Source of the DNA: Kiloniellales bacterium
GTDB lineage: Bacteria > Pseudomonadota > Alphaproteobacteria > Kiloniellales > JAKSBE01
Assembly (NCBI GenBank): GCA_030066685.1
Contig: JASJBF010000025.1
Span: forward strand, 19,813-83,812
Length of the DNA: 64,000 nt
Reading direction: 5' to 3'
Both the position numbers and the translations under genes were made by a program. Shown here one piece after another: positions 17,401 to 25,076 of this stretch. The notes beneath the pieces are model-generated. The model did not search any database, was not told the origin of the DNA, and worked only from the letters and a program-made list of their open reading frames with translations. How positions within the stretch are numbered: the first letter of the stretch is position 1; every line of letters begins with the position of its first letter.

Positions 17401-18144
17401 GACCAGGTTGCCGCCCGAGGTCATGACCAAGCAGGGGCAGGCGAAGCCCGCCGCCTCCAGGCGCACCGCGATCTCCGCCAGGTAGCGCGCCATCAGGGGC
17501 CGGACGTAGGCGTTGGCGCAGGTCGTCGACTGGCGGTCATACTCGCGCACCTCGGGGCAGACCTCGGAGGCCAGGGTGACCGGCAGCCCGGGATGGACGG
17601 CCCGGAAGATCTCGGCGATGCGGCGCTCGTGCTCCGGGTTGGCGTAGCCGTGCAAGAGGCCGACCGCCAGGCTCTCGACCCCCTGGCGCTCGAACTCCGG
17701 CAGCCAAGCCTCGACCGAGGCCTCGTCCAGCGGGGCCAGCACCCCGCCGCGCCAGTCGCAGCGCTCGCGCACCGGCCAGCGCAGGTCGCGCGGCACCAAG
17801 GGCGCCGGCCGCTCGGCCTCCAGGTCGTACTGGGCGAAGCGGTTCTCGTAGGCCATCTCCAGGGAGTCGCGATGGCCCTCGGTGACGATCAGCGCGGTCT
17901 TCGCGCCCTTGCGCTCGATCAGGGCGTTGGTCGCCAGGGTCGTGCCGTGCAGGATCAGCCCGACGTCGCCCGGTGCCGTGCCGGTCTCGCTCAGCACCCG
18001 CGCGATGCCGGCGAGGAAGCCCTCGGCCGGCTGGGCCGGCGTGGTCAGAACCTTGGCGGTGTGCAGCCGGCCGTCCCTCTCCAGGGCGATGTCGGTGAAG
18101 GTGCCGCCGATATCGACCGCCAGACGTGCCTGCGCCCCTGACAT
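14407..18144 (-). CDS. Fused hydantoinase/5-oxoprolinase (HyuA-HyuB)
   Basis: A 1,245-residue protein that fuses the two halves normally found as HyuA and HyuB. Residues 1-690 are the HyuA-type ASKHA ATPase part, with AVDIGGTFTDIAL near the start and SFDMGGTTAKICL in the middle; residues 700-1225 are the HyuB-type part, with TPGHVNAMAAS and DFTVVSPAF. The family performs ATP-dependent opening of 5-oxoproline, hydantoins or similar cyclic amides, and N-methylhydantoinase and acetone carboxylase are relatives. Length fits eukaryotic-type 5-oxoprolinase (about 1,280). The start is ATG at 18144 and the stop is only five bases beyond the upstream repeat. The substrate cannot be read from the sequence. 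Confidence 0.9.
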   Translation of the reverse strand: MSGAQARLAVDIGGTFTDIALERDGRLHTAKVLTTPAQPAEGFLAGIARVLSETGTAPGDVGLILHGTTLATNALIERKGAKTALIVTEGHRDSLEMAYENRFAQYDLEAERPAPLVPRDLRWPVRERCDWRGGVLAPLDEASVEAWLPEFERQGVESLAVGLLHGYANPEHERRIAEIFRAVHPGLPVTLASEVCPEVREYDRQSTTCANAYVRPLMARYLAEIAVRLEAAGFACPCLVMTSGGNLVTLETAARFPIRLVESGPAGGAILACHIARSLGEDRVLSFDMGGTTAKICLIDGGRPQLSRSFEIDRAHRFMKGSGLPVKIPVVEMVEIGAGGGSIARVDSLGRVAVGPESAGAEPGPACYGRGGRSPTVTDADLLLGRLDPEGFAGGRMTLDRDAAAAALESGVGAGLDLDAPAAAEAVAEIVDEAMASAARVHAVERGKEVAARTLIAFGGAAPLHAARLAEKLGIARVIVPTDAGVGSAIGFLLAPIAYEVVRSRYTRLAGFDAAALNALFAEMAVEAEAVVRLGAPEGPLEAERHAYVRYVGQGHEIKVTLPNTELTAADAETLRRAFEAAYQAQYGRSVPGLEIEVLTWSLTLSAPAPVVPVAADTSAASEAGAIGRRRLRLLGGEVVAAAVHRRIELAAGAEVAGPAVIVEDQTTTLVAPGYRARVGTGGALLLERRGAATAAVSEGLRRQVAWDRLISIVEEQAQALIRTAFSTTVREAGDLSAGIFDLQGRMLAQAVTGTPGHVNAMAASVGHFLRRFPAETMAPGDAYVTNDPWLGTGHLFDFTVVSPAFHGGRLVALFASTVHVVDIGGSGFGPDAGEVFEEGLCIPPLPLFRAGTAEDSLLEIVRANVREPDQVVGDLYSLAVSNEVGARRLAEMMAEFGLESLDAVGAHILTASSDAMLAEIRALPAGVYENAMTVDGYDRPVTLRALMTLGADGLDLDFSGSSAMSAFGVNVPLTYTQAYASFGVRCVLGAQIPNNAGSLAPIRVTAPKGSILNAPRPAAVNVRHVTGQMLPDVVLGCLEQALPGCAPAEGSSSLWNPMLSGGRGIVGETDYGSATPFSVTIFHSGGAGARPGGDGLSATAFPSGVRNTPVEITETVAPVLYHRKEYRPDSGGAGRRRGGLGQVIEIGHAQGAPFAVFALFDRIDHPARGRHGGAPGAPGRIALSDGRPLKAKGKQIVPAGRTLILELPGGGGYGPPAERDPARREADRRKGLVTAEIGRARKRA

Positions 18145-18211
18145 GACCGCGCTCCCGAGTCCCTCTCGGAGTCGACTCTAGCGCGGCGCGGGCGCCTGTC
18201 GAGCCGCCGCC

Positions 18212-19036
18212 CTAGACCGGCTTGCGCGCGACCGCATAGACCGCGCCGGTCTCGATCCCGGCGACGCCTTCGAGGCGCAGCCGCGCCAGGTTCGCCTCAC
18301 GGACCTTGCGGGCCTCCTCCGCCGAGAGCAGGTCGATGGTCGCGCGGAAGCCGGAGCCGAGGGCGATGGTCCACCAGTCCTCGACCTTGGACAGCGGCTG
18401 GACCCCCGCCTCCGCCGTCACCTCCGGGGCGGCCGCCCCGCCCTCCAGGAACAGACGGGTCACCGCCTCCGGCTCGGTGATCCGGGTCCAGGGCCGGAAG
18501 TCGTTGACGAGGTCCGGCCGGAAAAAGCGGACCGCGTCCCAGAAGGTGCGGCTGCCGGGCTCGAAAGCCTCGGTGCCCCAGGTCGTGACCGCAAGGCGCC
18601 CGCCCGGCCGGACCAGTCGCCAGAGCCTGGCGATCTGGGCCTCCATGTCGGGGGCGAAGAAGAGGGCGAAGACGCAGACCACGGCGTCGAAGCTGGCGTC
18701 CGGGAAACCGAGATCGGTCATGTCGCCGTAGCGGAACTCGGCGTTGCCCAGGCCGAGCCTTGCGGCCTTGATCCGCGCCCGCTCCAGCAGGGCCTCGGCC
18801 AGGTCGACGCCGATCACCCGGCCCTCGGGCCCGACCGCGCGGGCCGCGGGCAGCGCCGAGGCGCCGGCGCCGCAGCCGACGTCCAGCACGCGGTCGCCCA
18901 ACGCAGGAGCCAGGCGCTCCACAGTTCGGTCGCCGATACGGTCCCAGAAGGCCAGCGGCGGTTCGTCGAAGTGATCGGCGGCGGCGTTGTAGGTCGCGGC
19001 CGCCCTTGCCTTGGCTGCGTCGAGGCAATCCAGCAT
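18212..19036 (-). CDS. Class I SAM-dependent methyltransferase
   Basis: A 274-residue methyltransferase of the UbiE/COQ5 type. Motif I is VLDVGCGAGASAL, followed by the acidic residue of VIGVDLAEALLE, motif II in the segment SFDAVVCVFALFF, and a C-terminal half containing a Trp/Phe-rich substrate region (FWDAVRFFRP). The ATG at 19036 starts MLDCLDAAKA. It follows the metallo-hydrolase gene by 44 bases on the same strand and may share its promoter. Substrate is unknown; a role in quinone, thiol or small-molecule methylation is possible. Confidence 0.85.
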   Translation of the reverse strand: MLDCLDAAKARAAATYNAAADHFDEPPLAFWDRIGDRTVERLAPALGDRVLDVGCGAGASALPAARAVGPEGRVIGVDLAEALLERARIKAARLGLGNAEFRYGDMTDLGFPDASFDAVVCVFALFFAPDMEAQIARLWRLVRPGGRLAVTTWGTEAFEPGSRTFWDAVRFFRPDLVNDFRPWTRITEPEAVTRLFLEGGAAAPEVTAEAGVQPLSKVEDWWTIALGSGFRATIDLLSAEEARKVREANLARLRLEGVAGIETGAVYAVARKPV

Positions 19037-19080
19037 GTCTTTCGTCTCCTTGAGGCGCGCAGCGCCGTGGCGCGGCGGGT

Positions 19081-19818
19081 TCAGACGAAGTAGGCGCCGG
19101 GCAGGTCCAGGACCGGGGCCGGTTCCGGCGCCGCCGGCGGCAGGCCGAGCCGCCGGTTGGCCGGCAGCGCGACGTCGATCAGCTTGGGCCTGGGTAGGTT
19201 CAGGCCGTTCATCAGGTCGACGTAGTCCCGGACGCAGCCGACCTGGAGCCGCGGGTTGAAGGCGCGCTCCTCGCCGATGGTGCTGACCGAGTCGCCCTTG
19301 TAGTCGTGGCCCGGAAAGACCAGGGTCTCGTCCGGCAGGCGAAGCAGTCTGCCGAAGATCGACTCGTACTGGGCGGCGGGATCGCCGCCTTGGAAGTCGG
19401 TCCGTCCGGTGCCGCGGATGAAGAGCGTATCGCCGGTCAGCACCCGGCCGCCCAGAAGGAAGCTGTAGGAGTCGGGGGTATGTCCCGGCGTGTGCAAGGC
19501 CCGCAGGGTGATGCCGTCGAGGTCGATCACCTCCCCGTCTGCGACCCGCAGGGAGACCAGCTCGGCCTCGGTTTCCCGGCCCATGACGGTCATGCAGTCG
19601 GTGCATTGGGAGAGCCGCCCGGCGCCGGTCACGTGGTCGGCATGCAGGTGGGTGTCGATCGCCATCACCAGGGAGAGCCTGAGCTCCTCGAGCAGCGTGA
19701 GATAGCGATCGACCTGCTCCAGCACTGGATCGACCAGGCAGGCCTCGCCGCCCTGCCGGCTGGCGATCAGGTAGCTGTAGGAGCAGGAGCCCTGGTGGAA
19801 GAGCTGACGGAAGATCAT
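19081..19818 (-). CDS. ETHE1-like persulfide dioxygenase (MBL fold)
   Basis: A 245-residue metallo-beta-lactamase-fold enzyme. The metal motif is THLHADH (His57, His59, Asp61, His62), followed by HTPGHTPDSY and the sequence GTGRTDFQGGD, which is typical of ETHE1/Blh persulfide dioxygenases; the FPGHDYKG segment supplies a further His. This family oxidises glutathione persulfide to sulfite with a single mononuclear iron. The C-terminal extension of about 50 residues (PRPKLIDVALPANRR) is also seen in the ETHE1-related proteins. A secreted rhodanese and a peroxiredoxin lie upstream on the same strand. Persulfide as substrate is an inference; a glyoxalase II activity is less likely. Confidence 0.82.
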   Translation of the reverse strand: MIFRQLFHQGSCSYSYLIASRQGGEACLVDPVLEQVDRYLTLLEELRLSLVMAIDTHLHADHVTGAGRLSQCTDCMTVMGRETEAELVSLRVADGEVIDLDGITLRALHTPGHTPDSYSFLLGGRVLTGDTLFIRGTGRTDFQGGDPAAQYESIFGRLLRLPDETLVFPGHDYKGDSVSTIGEERAFNPRLQVGCVRDYVDLMNGLNLPRPKLIDVALPANRRLGLPPAAPEPAPVLDLPGAYFV

Positions 19819-19890
19819 CTTTCGGAGTCCTCATCCGGCCGGAACCGGGACCTTCGGCGCCCCGGCTCCGGCCGCGTCTCTTGCCGTGGC

Positions 19891-19942
19891 TAGCGCACTT
19901 CCCGATCAGACGCCTTCGCGTCTGGCCGGGAGTCGTGCGCTA
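19891..19942. repeat. Palindrome 1 of a four-element array
   Basis: Inverted repeat starting tagcgcacttcccgatcag and ending with the complementary gtgcgcta arm, with a short loop. It sits upstream of the persulfide dioxygenase start. First of four consecutive palindromes that fill the gap up to the rhodanese gene. Confidence 0.7.
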
Positions 19943-19957
19943 TGACTCTGAAGGTAG

Positions 19958-20013
19958 GCCATGACATCCGGTCAGATGGATCGCGAAGCGATTCCATCTG
20001 ACCGGATAATGCC
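19958..20013. repeat. Palindrome 2 of a four-element array
   Basis: Long inverted repeat with arms atccggtcagatggatcgc and its complement (gcgattccatctgaccggat) around a three-base centre. The inner 20 bases of each arm are almost perfectly complementary. One base separates it from the next element. Confidence 0.75.
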
Positions 20014-20014
20014 C

Positions 20015-20069
20015 TAGTGTCCCGATTCTGAAATTCGCAAGAGCGAATTTCGGAATCAAAGGGACACTA
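20015..20069. repeat. Palindrome 3 of a four-element array
   Basis: Inverted repeat bounded by tagtgtccc and gggacacta, with an inner arm gattctgaaattcgc / gcgaatttcggaatc. It has the same TAG...CTA ends as the elements near 295-410 of this window. Confidence 0.75.
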
Positions 20070-20080
20070 TCTCATTGAAT

Positions 20081-20146
20081 CTAGTGTGATTCAGCTTCCA
20101 AAGCTCGGCACATGAAATGTGCCGAACTTCGAAACCATCACACTAG
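20081..20146. repeat. Palindrome 4, supplies the rhodanese stop codon
   Basis: Bounded by ctagtgtgat and atcacactag. The terminal CTAG contains the TAG stop of the rhodanese gene at 20143-20145 on the minus strand. Together with palindrome B near the left end this is the second gene in the window that ends exactly in such an element. Confidence 0.75.
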
Positions 20147-21072
20147 AGCTTCAGGTCCCGGGGCACGGGACCGTCGAGCGCGGCCTGCGGCCCGGCGGCC
20201 TTGGGCAGGTCGTCGGCCGCGCCCCACTCCGCCCAGGAGCGGTCGTAGCTGCGCACCCGCGGGAAGCCGAGCAGCCGCAGGGCGAAGTAGGAATGGGCCG
20301 CGGCCTTGCCGTTCTGACAGTGCACCGCGACGTTCTTCTCCCGGGTCACGCCCTGCGCCGCGAAGTGCGCGACGAGCTCGGCGGCTGGCTTCAGGGTCCC
20401 ATCCTCGGCGAGGTTCTGCTTCCAGGGGATGCTCCGCGCCCAGGGGATGTGGCCCGCCCGGAAGAGCTTGGGCGGACGCACGTCGATGACCACGGTCGCC
20501 GGATCACTGCGGTGATCGAGCAGCCACTCGGCGGTGGCCAGGCGCCGCGGCGTGATCGTCAGGCCGAAGGTCCGGGCCTCGAAGACGGGGACCCGGTCGC
20601 TGACCTCGCGGCCTTCCGCCTGCCACTTGGGGAAGCCGCCGTTCAGGACCGCGGCCTTGCGATGCCCGAAGTACTCGAGCATCCAGAACAGCCGGGCGGC
20701 GTGGAACCCGCCCTTGTCGTCGTAGAGCACGACCTTCGAGGTCCGGTCGATGCCCAGCGCTCCGAGTTTGGCGGCCAGGACCTCGGCCGGCAGCAGGGTG
20801 CCCTCGACATGGCTCTCGGGATCGATCACCGCGTCGGCGGAGAGGTGCAGGGCCTGCGGGATGTGCCCGGCGTCATAGGCCGCCTTCGGTCGCACGTCGA
20901 GGATCCGCAAGTCCGGGTCGACCGGCCCGGTGGGATCGTCGAGCCAGGCCGCCAGCTCATGCGTCTCCACCAGGAGCTGCGGGTTGGGGTAGTCCTCCGT
21001 CCAGGCGGGTCGTGCCGCCGTGGCGACGAGGAGCAGGCCGGCCAGGGCCGGCGCAAGGATTTTGGCATTCAT
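20143..21072 (-). CDS. Secreted double-domain rhodanese (sulfurtransferase)
   Basis: A 309-residue thiosulfate/3-mercaptopyruvate sulfurtransferase with two rhodanese domains. Residues 1-21 form a signal peptide (ILAPALAGLLLVATAARPA), so it acts in the periplasm. Domain 1 (residues 35-145) lacks a catalytic Cys; domain 2 (residues 165-300) carries Cys252 in the active loop VHCQNGKAA. The loop CQNGKA differs from both the thiosulfate (CRKGV) and mercaptopyruvate (CGSGV) forms, so the sulfur donor is uncertain. The stop codon lies in the terminal CTAG of palindrome 4. The adjacent persulfide dioxygenase and peroxiredoxin suggest a role in sulfane-sulfur handling. Confidence 0.88.
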   Translation of the reverse strand: MNAKILAPALAGLLLVATAARPAWTEDYPNPQLLVETHELAAWLDDPTGPVDPDLRILDVRPKAAYDAGHIPQALHLSADAVIDPESHVEGTLLPAEVLAAKLGALGIDRTSKVVLYDDKGGFHAARLFWMLEYFGHRKAAVLNGGFPKWQAEGREVSDRVPVFEARTFGLTITPRRLATAEWLLDHRSDPATVVIDVRPPKLFRAGHIPWARSIPWKQNLAEDGTLKPAAELVAHFAAQGVTREKNVAVHCQNGKAAAHSYFALRLLGFPRVRSYDRSWAEWGAADDLPKAAGPQAALDGPVPRDLKL

Positions 21073-21246
21073 CGTCTCTTGTTCCTGTATTCCGGGCGCT
21101 GCGGCCGGACCTCCGGTCGCAAAGGCCCATCTTGATGTGAGCGCCGCCGACCCCGCCCGGGGGCTCGCCTTCGACGTTTGGGGATCGAGGGCAGGGCTGT
21201 CAAAGCTTGGGCGGGGCGAGCGGCCGGCATCCCGCGCGGCGGCGCC

Positions 21247-21906
21247 TTACGCCGGCTGCGGGACGATCCGCATGTAGGGCTTGGGCGCGGTCCAGCCCTC
21301 CGGGAAGCGCTGCCTGGCCTCCTCCTCGCCGACCGCGGGCACGATGATGACGTCCTCGCCGGAACGCCAGTTCACCGGGGTCGCGACCTTGTGGCGGGCG
21401 GTGAGCTGCAGGGAATCCAGGACGCGCAGGATCTCGTCGAAGTTGCGCCCGGTGCTCATCGGATAGGTCAGCATCAGCTTGATCTGCTTGTCCGGCCCGA
21501 TGACGAAGACCGAGCGGACCGTGGCGTTGTCCGCGGCCGTGCGTCCGGCCGCGCCGCCGGCGGTCTCCGCCGGGAGCATGCCGTAGAGCTTCGCGATGCG
21601 CAGCTCTGTATCGCCGATCAAGGGATAGTTGGGCGCGGTCCCGGTGGTCTCCTCGATGTCCTGCGCCCAGCGCTCGTGGTCGGCGACCGGGTCGACGCTC
21701 AGGCCCAGGATCTTGCAGTTCCGCTTTTCGAACTCCGGCTTCAGCTTCGCCATGTAGCCCAGTTCGGTGGTGCAGACCGGCGTGAAGTCCTTGGGGTGCG
21801 AGAAGAGGACGCACCATCCCTCGCCGATAAAGTCGTGGAAGGAAATCGCACCTTGGGTCGTCTCGGCCGTGAAGTCCGGGGCCGGGTCGTTGATCTGAAG
21901 AGTCAT
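21247..21906 (-). CDS. 1-Cys peroxiredoxin (Prx6 family)
   Basis: A 219-residue AhpC/TSA-fold peroxiredoxin of the Prx6 type. The peroxidatic Cys45 lies in FTPVCTTELG, and Arg in the conserved NATVRSVFVI region completes the active site. The C-terminal extension (PVNWRSGEDVIIVPAV) is diagnostic of Prx6. A second Cys at position 64 (RNCKI) is not at the resolving position of 2-Cys enzymes, so recycling by an external thiol is expected. No signal peptide. It reduces hydrogen peroxide or organic and possibly persulfide hydroperoxides. It is the nearest upstream gene to the rhodanese, with 174 bases between. Confidence 0.9.
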   Translation of the reverse strand: MTLQINDPAPDFTAETTQGAISFHDFIGEGWCVLFSHPKDFTPVCTTELGYMAKLKPEFEKRNCKILGLSVDPVADHERWAQDIEETTGTAPNYPLIGDTELRIAKLYGMLPAETAGGAAGRTAADNATVRSVFVIGPDKQIKLMLTYPMSTGRNFDEILRVLDSLQLTARHKVATPVNWRSGEDVIIVPAVGEEEARQRFPEGWTAPKPYMRIVPQPA

Positions 21907-22025
21907 GCCTCGCTCCCTTAACGAAGATGTGAACCTGACTTGAATCCGGTTCGGCAGGCCGCTCCCATCCCCCGATGGCGCTGGACCGCCTGCGCCGCTT
22001 GGCGCCCGCGGCCCGGAGCGGCCTG

Positions 22026-22052
22026 CCGGCCCGCTGCTCTACTGCGGGCCGG
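22026..22052. other. GC-rich hairpin between peroxiredoxin and secreted unknown
   Basis: A perfect 9-bp stem (ccggcccgc / gcgggccgg) with a 9-base loop. No T-run follows on either strand, so it is not a canonical intrinsic terminator, but a weak Rho-assisted or RNA-stability role is possible. A second hairpin (agccctc / gagggct, 22122-22141) lies just beyond it. Confidence 0.4.
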
Positions 22053-22169
22053 AAAGAGAGTCCTGAAGAAAACCGACCGTTTTCCTGAAGGGCGCGAATT
22101 GGGCGCCCGGTCGAAGCGGGCAGCCCTCGGCAATGAGGGCTCCCCGCGATCGTCGCGGCCGGCCCGGCC

Positions 22170-22820
22170 TTACCACAGGCGGGCCTTGGGGCTGGGGTGA
22201 ACCGAAGCCTGAACGTTGGCGCAGCTGTAGGGCGGGCAGCCGCCGTTGAACTGGGTGAGCTGCGCCTCGAGAACCTCGGGATCGTCGGAGGCCGGCCCGT
22301 GGTCGCGCAGCACGATGTGGATCTCGGCATTGGGCCTGATCGGATTGGCGCGCTCCGCGTTCGGCACCTGGTCCTCGCCGTCCGGCAGCTCGCCGTAGTC
22401 CACCTGGGCCGCGAAATTGGCCTGTCCGTAGGCGTCGGTCACGCGGCCCGCGGCAAAGAACACGCCGACCTCGGCCGCGGCGTTGCCGAGATCCTCGGCC
22501 CCGCAGTCGTAGGGGGTGAAGCAGGCGCGCGGCCGGTTGAAGACCACCCACCAGGCAGTGTAGGGCGCCTCGGGCGCAAGCGCGGTCGTGTCGAAGGTGA
22601 AGCCGACTCCGGTCCTGGTCCGGACCAGGTGCGAGGTCCCGTCGACCTCGGCCAGCGAGCCGTCCGGCAGGGCCGGAAAGGCGCCGACCGGCGCAACGCT
22701 GACGCTCTGCTTGCCGAAGCGCACGTGCCGGATGCCGTCTTCGGCCGCCGCTGCCCCCGGTAGGGACGCGACGGATATGAGGCCTGCGAGGCCGAGGGAC
22801 AGGATTTGTCGATGCAACAC
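22170..22820 (-). CDS. Secreted Cys-rich protein of unknown function
   Basis: A 216-residue exported protein that I cannot assign to a named family. It starts with GTG at 22820, seven bases after AGGAG, and has a signal peptide (SLGLAGLISVASLPGA, cleavage AAA-ED). The mature part contains WWVVFNRPRACF, a second Cys (DCGAEDLG) and a C-terminal CPPYSC pair, so one or two disulfides are likely. The region near residue 165 (EIHIVLRDHGPA) is strongly patterned. It is transcribed away from the CadC/TPR regulator on the other side of a 319-base gap, the usual arrangement for a regulator and its target. Function unknown. Confidence 0.8.
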   Translation of the reverse strand: MLHRQILSLGLAGLISVASLPGAAAAEDGIRHVRFGKQSVSVAPVGAFPALPDGSLAEVDGTSHLVRTRTGVGFTFDTTALAPEAPYTAWWVVFNRPRACFTPYDCGAEDLGNAAAEVGVFFAAGRVTDAYGQANFAAQVDYGELPDGEDQVPNAERANPIRPNAEIHIVLRDHGPASDDPEVLEAQLTQFNGGCPPYSCANVQASVHPSPKARLW

Positions 22821-23139
22821 GGATTTCTCCTTTCAATTGATGATCCTGGTGTTCGCGGTGCTTTGCCGGCGGCGGCCCGCTGGGGCGCGGCGGCAAGAGG
22901 GCGCTCTAGTAGCGGCGCTCGGGCGCGGAGACCTGATGCTTTTCGACTGTTTTTCTGAGGACGCCGGCCTGTGACTTTTGCCACCTCCCGCCTTGAACGG
23001 GGCGGCTAAACACCCCTCAAATCGGGGATTTGCCGCAGTGCTCCGGCAACTAACGTCCCCGGACCGCGAAACCGGAAAGGAAACGAAGCCTCCGAGGCCG
23101 CAGGCCGTGCCCCTGCGCAGCGGCTTCAAGGGAGAAACA
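22821..23139. other. Divergent promoter region between secreted unknown and CadC-type regulator
   Basis: About 320 bases with no gene. It carries the ribosome binding sites of both divergent genes (AGGAG ahead of the minus-strand GTG at 22820 and GGGAGA ahead of the plus-strand GTG at 23140) and presumably both promoters. An open frame upstream of 23140 is continuous with the regulator but lacks regulator-like sequence. I see no strong inverted repeat. Confidence 0.45.
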
Positions 23140-24903
23140 GTGCAAGACTTCACGCTCGGAATCTGGCAGGTCGACCCGCTGGGTCGGCGGCTGACCCACA
23201 CCCAGGACCAGACGCGCCCGCCGGTCCGCTTGTCCAACAAGGCCAACGGCGTGCTTCTGACCCTGGTCGAGGCGGGGGGCCAGGTCGTCACCCGCGACAG
23301 CCTGATGGACAGCGTTTGGCCTGACGTCGTCGTCGGCGAGGAGGTCCTGACCCACGCCGTCGCCGAGCTCCGCCGGGCCCTGGGCGACAAGCCGCGGCGG
23401 CCGAGCTACATCGAGACTGTGCACAAGGCTGGCTACAGGCTCCTGGCGCCGGTCACCCGCGGCAGGGGCGCGGAACGGCACTGCAGCGCCGACCTTGCCG
23501 AGCGCCATTCAGCCGCCGGCCGTGGCGACGAGCGGCCGAACGGGCATCCGTCGACTTCGGCCGCCGCGCTGCCGGTTGCCGTGCCGAGCGTCGGGACCGC
23601 CATCCGGTTCGACCAGGACCGGCTGTCCGGAACGCGCGAAAGCGCCGGGCCGTCGCTCCGCGGCAACCTGCTCGGCCACAAGCGGTCGATCGCCGTCCTG
23701 CCCTTCGCCGACATGACCGGCGATCCGGCCCTGGCCCAGATCGGCGACGGCATGGTCGAGGACATCATCACCGAATGCGCGCGCTTCCACAGCCTGGTCG
23801 TCGCCGCCCGCAGCGCCAGCGCCGCCTATCGGGACCGGGCCGTCGACCCGGTCGAGGCGGGGCGCGACCTCGAGGTCGACTACCTTCTCCGAGGCAGCCT
23901 GCGGCGGCTTGGCCCGGGTCTGCGGATCAACGTGCAGCTGGTCGAAGTCCGGACCGGCGCCCACCTCTGGGCCGAGCGCTTCGACCGCCGCCTCGAGGAG
24001 ATCTTCGAGGTCCAGGACGAGATCATCGGACGGATCGTCGCCACCCTGTCGGACCAGATTTCCTGCGCCCTTCTGCAAGAGGTCAGGCGGCGCCCTCTGC
24101 CCGACTGGCAGGCCTATGACCACTACATGATGGCCCGCCGCTATTCCCAGCTGCCGCGCACTGCCGAGCACGTGGGCCGGGTCCTTGACTTCGCGCAGCG
24201 GGCGGTCGCCGCGGACCCGCAGTTCGCGCCGGGCTACGGCATGCTGGCCAATGCCTATCGCTGGCTCGCGGTCCTGACCGACGCGGGGGATGCCGCCAAG
24301 CTGCGCTGGGCCTACCAACGCGCCCGCGACTGCGCCCTCAAGGCCTCGGAGCTCGACCCCAACGACCCGGAGACCCTGCGCTCGCTCGGTTGGAGCTACC
24401 TGGCCTGCCGGAACTACGCGGAGGCCGAACGCTTCCTCGCGCGCTCCCATGCGATGAGCCCCCATGACGGCGACGTCGCGATGAGCTGGACCACCGCCCT
24501 CTCCTATCTCGGCCGGCCGGAGGAAGCCACCGAGCTGGCGCAGCGGACGATGCAAAAGACGCCCGAGCATCCGGACTACTATCTCTTCGACCTCGGCGAA
24601 GCGCTGTTCTTCGCCGGCCTGGACGAAAAGGCGGTCGAGTTCTTCGAGCGCGTCCCGGACGACGAGCTGGACGAGAGCATCGTCGTCGTCATCGCCGCCC
24701 TGGCCCACAGCGGCCGCAGGGACGCAGCGCAAAGGCATGCCGCCCACTACCTCGAGGATCTCGGAAAGCGCTGGGCGGGCGACCCGCGGGCCGGCGCCGC
24801 CGAGCGTATCGCCTGGGAGTTCGAGTTCCGCCACGTCTACAGCCGACCCCAGGACATCGCGCGCCTGCGCGCCGGGCTTTGCCTGGCCGGCCTGCCGATC
24901 TGA
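23140..24903 (+). CDS. CadC-type winged-helix regulator with TPR domain
   Basis: A 587-residue protein. Residues 1-105 are an OmpR/PhoB-type winged helix (DSLMDSVWPDVVVGEEVLTH, then RRPSYIETVHKAGYRLLAPV). Residues 165-330 are a region shared with adenylate-cyclase-associated regulators (FADMTGDPALAQIGDGMVED, VQLVEVRTGAHLWAERFDR), and residues 330-560 are TPR-like repeats (AQRAVAADPQFAPGYGMLAN). No membrane helix is evident, unlike CadC. The start is GTG at 23140, preceded by GGGAGA at six bases; an upstream in-frame start lacks a ribosome binding site. It lies back to back with a secreted unknown that it probably regulates. Confidence 0.85.
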   Translation: MQDFTLGIWQVDPLGRRLTHTQDQTRPPVRLSNKANGVLLTLVEAGGQVVTRDSLMDSVWPDVVVGEEVLTHAVAELRRALGDKPRRPSYIETVHKAGYRLLAPVTRGRGAERHCSADLAERHSAAGRGDERPNGHPSTSAAALPVAVPSVGTAIRFDQDRLSGTRESAGPSLRGNLLGHKRSIAVLPFADMTGDPALAQIGDGMVEDIITECARFHSLVVAARSASAAYRDRAVDPVEAGRDLEVDYLLRGSLRRLGPGLRINVQLVEVRTGAHLWAERFDRRLEEIFEVQDEIIGRIVATLSDQISCALLQEVRRRPLPDWQAYDHYMMARRYSQLPRTAEHVGRVLDFAQRAVAADPQFAPGYGMLANAYRWLAVLTDAGDAAKLRWAYQRARDCALKASELDPNDPETLRSLGWSYLACRNYAEAERFLARSHAMSPHDGDVAMSWTTALSYLGRPEEATELAQRTMQKTPEHPDYYLFDLGEALFFAGLDEKAVEFFERVPDDELDESIVVVIAALAHSGRRDAAQRHAAHYLEDLGKRWAGDPRAGAAERIAWEFEFRHVYSRPQDIARLRAGLCLAGLPI

Positions 24904-25076
24904 GGGCCGGGCTCTCTGCACCGAGAGGCGTTGGCTCTGCCACGGACACGCCGGCTTCCTCGTCGGGAATGGGACCGGACCGCCGCCGTCTACCGGGAGG
25001 CAGCGTCGCCATCTTGGAAGCGGGAGGGCGGCCGCCTATGCTCGGCCGCGACGAAGCAGGATTCGGAGACGGCCTC

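Noticed and set aside
13843..18141. A very long open frame on the plus strand opposite the fused hydantoinase gene.
   Set aside because: It is caused by GC-rich codon bias of the real minus-strand gene; the translation is low-complexity Ala/Arg/Gly/Asp with no family motif.
22026..22052. Hairpin as an intrinsic terminator of the secreted unknown.
   Set aside because: The stem is perfect but no T-run follows on either strand, so it is listed only as a hairpin.
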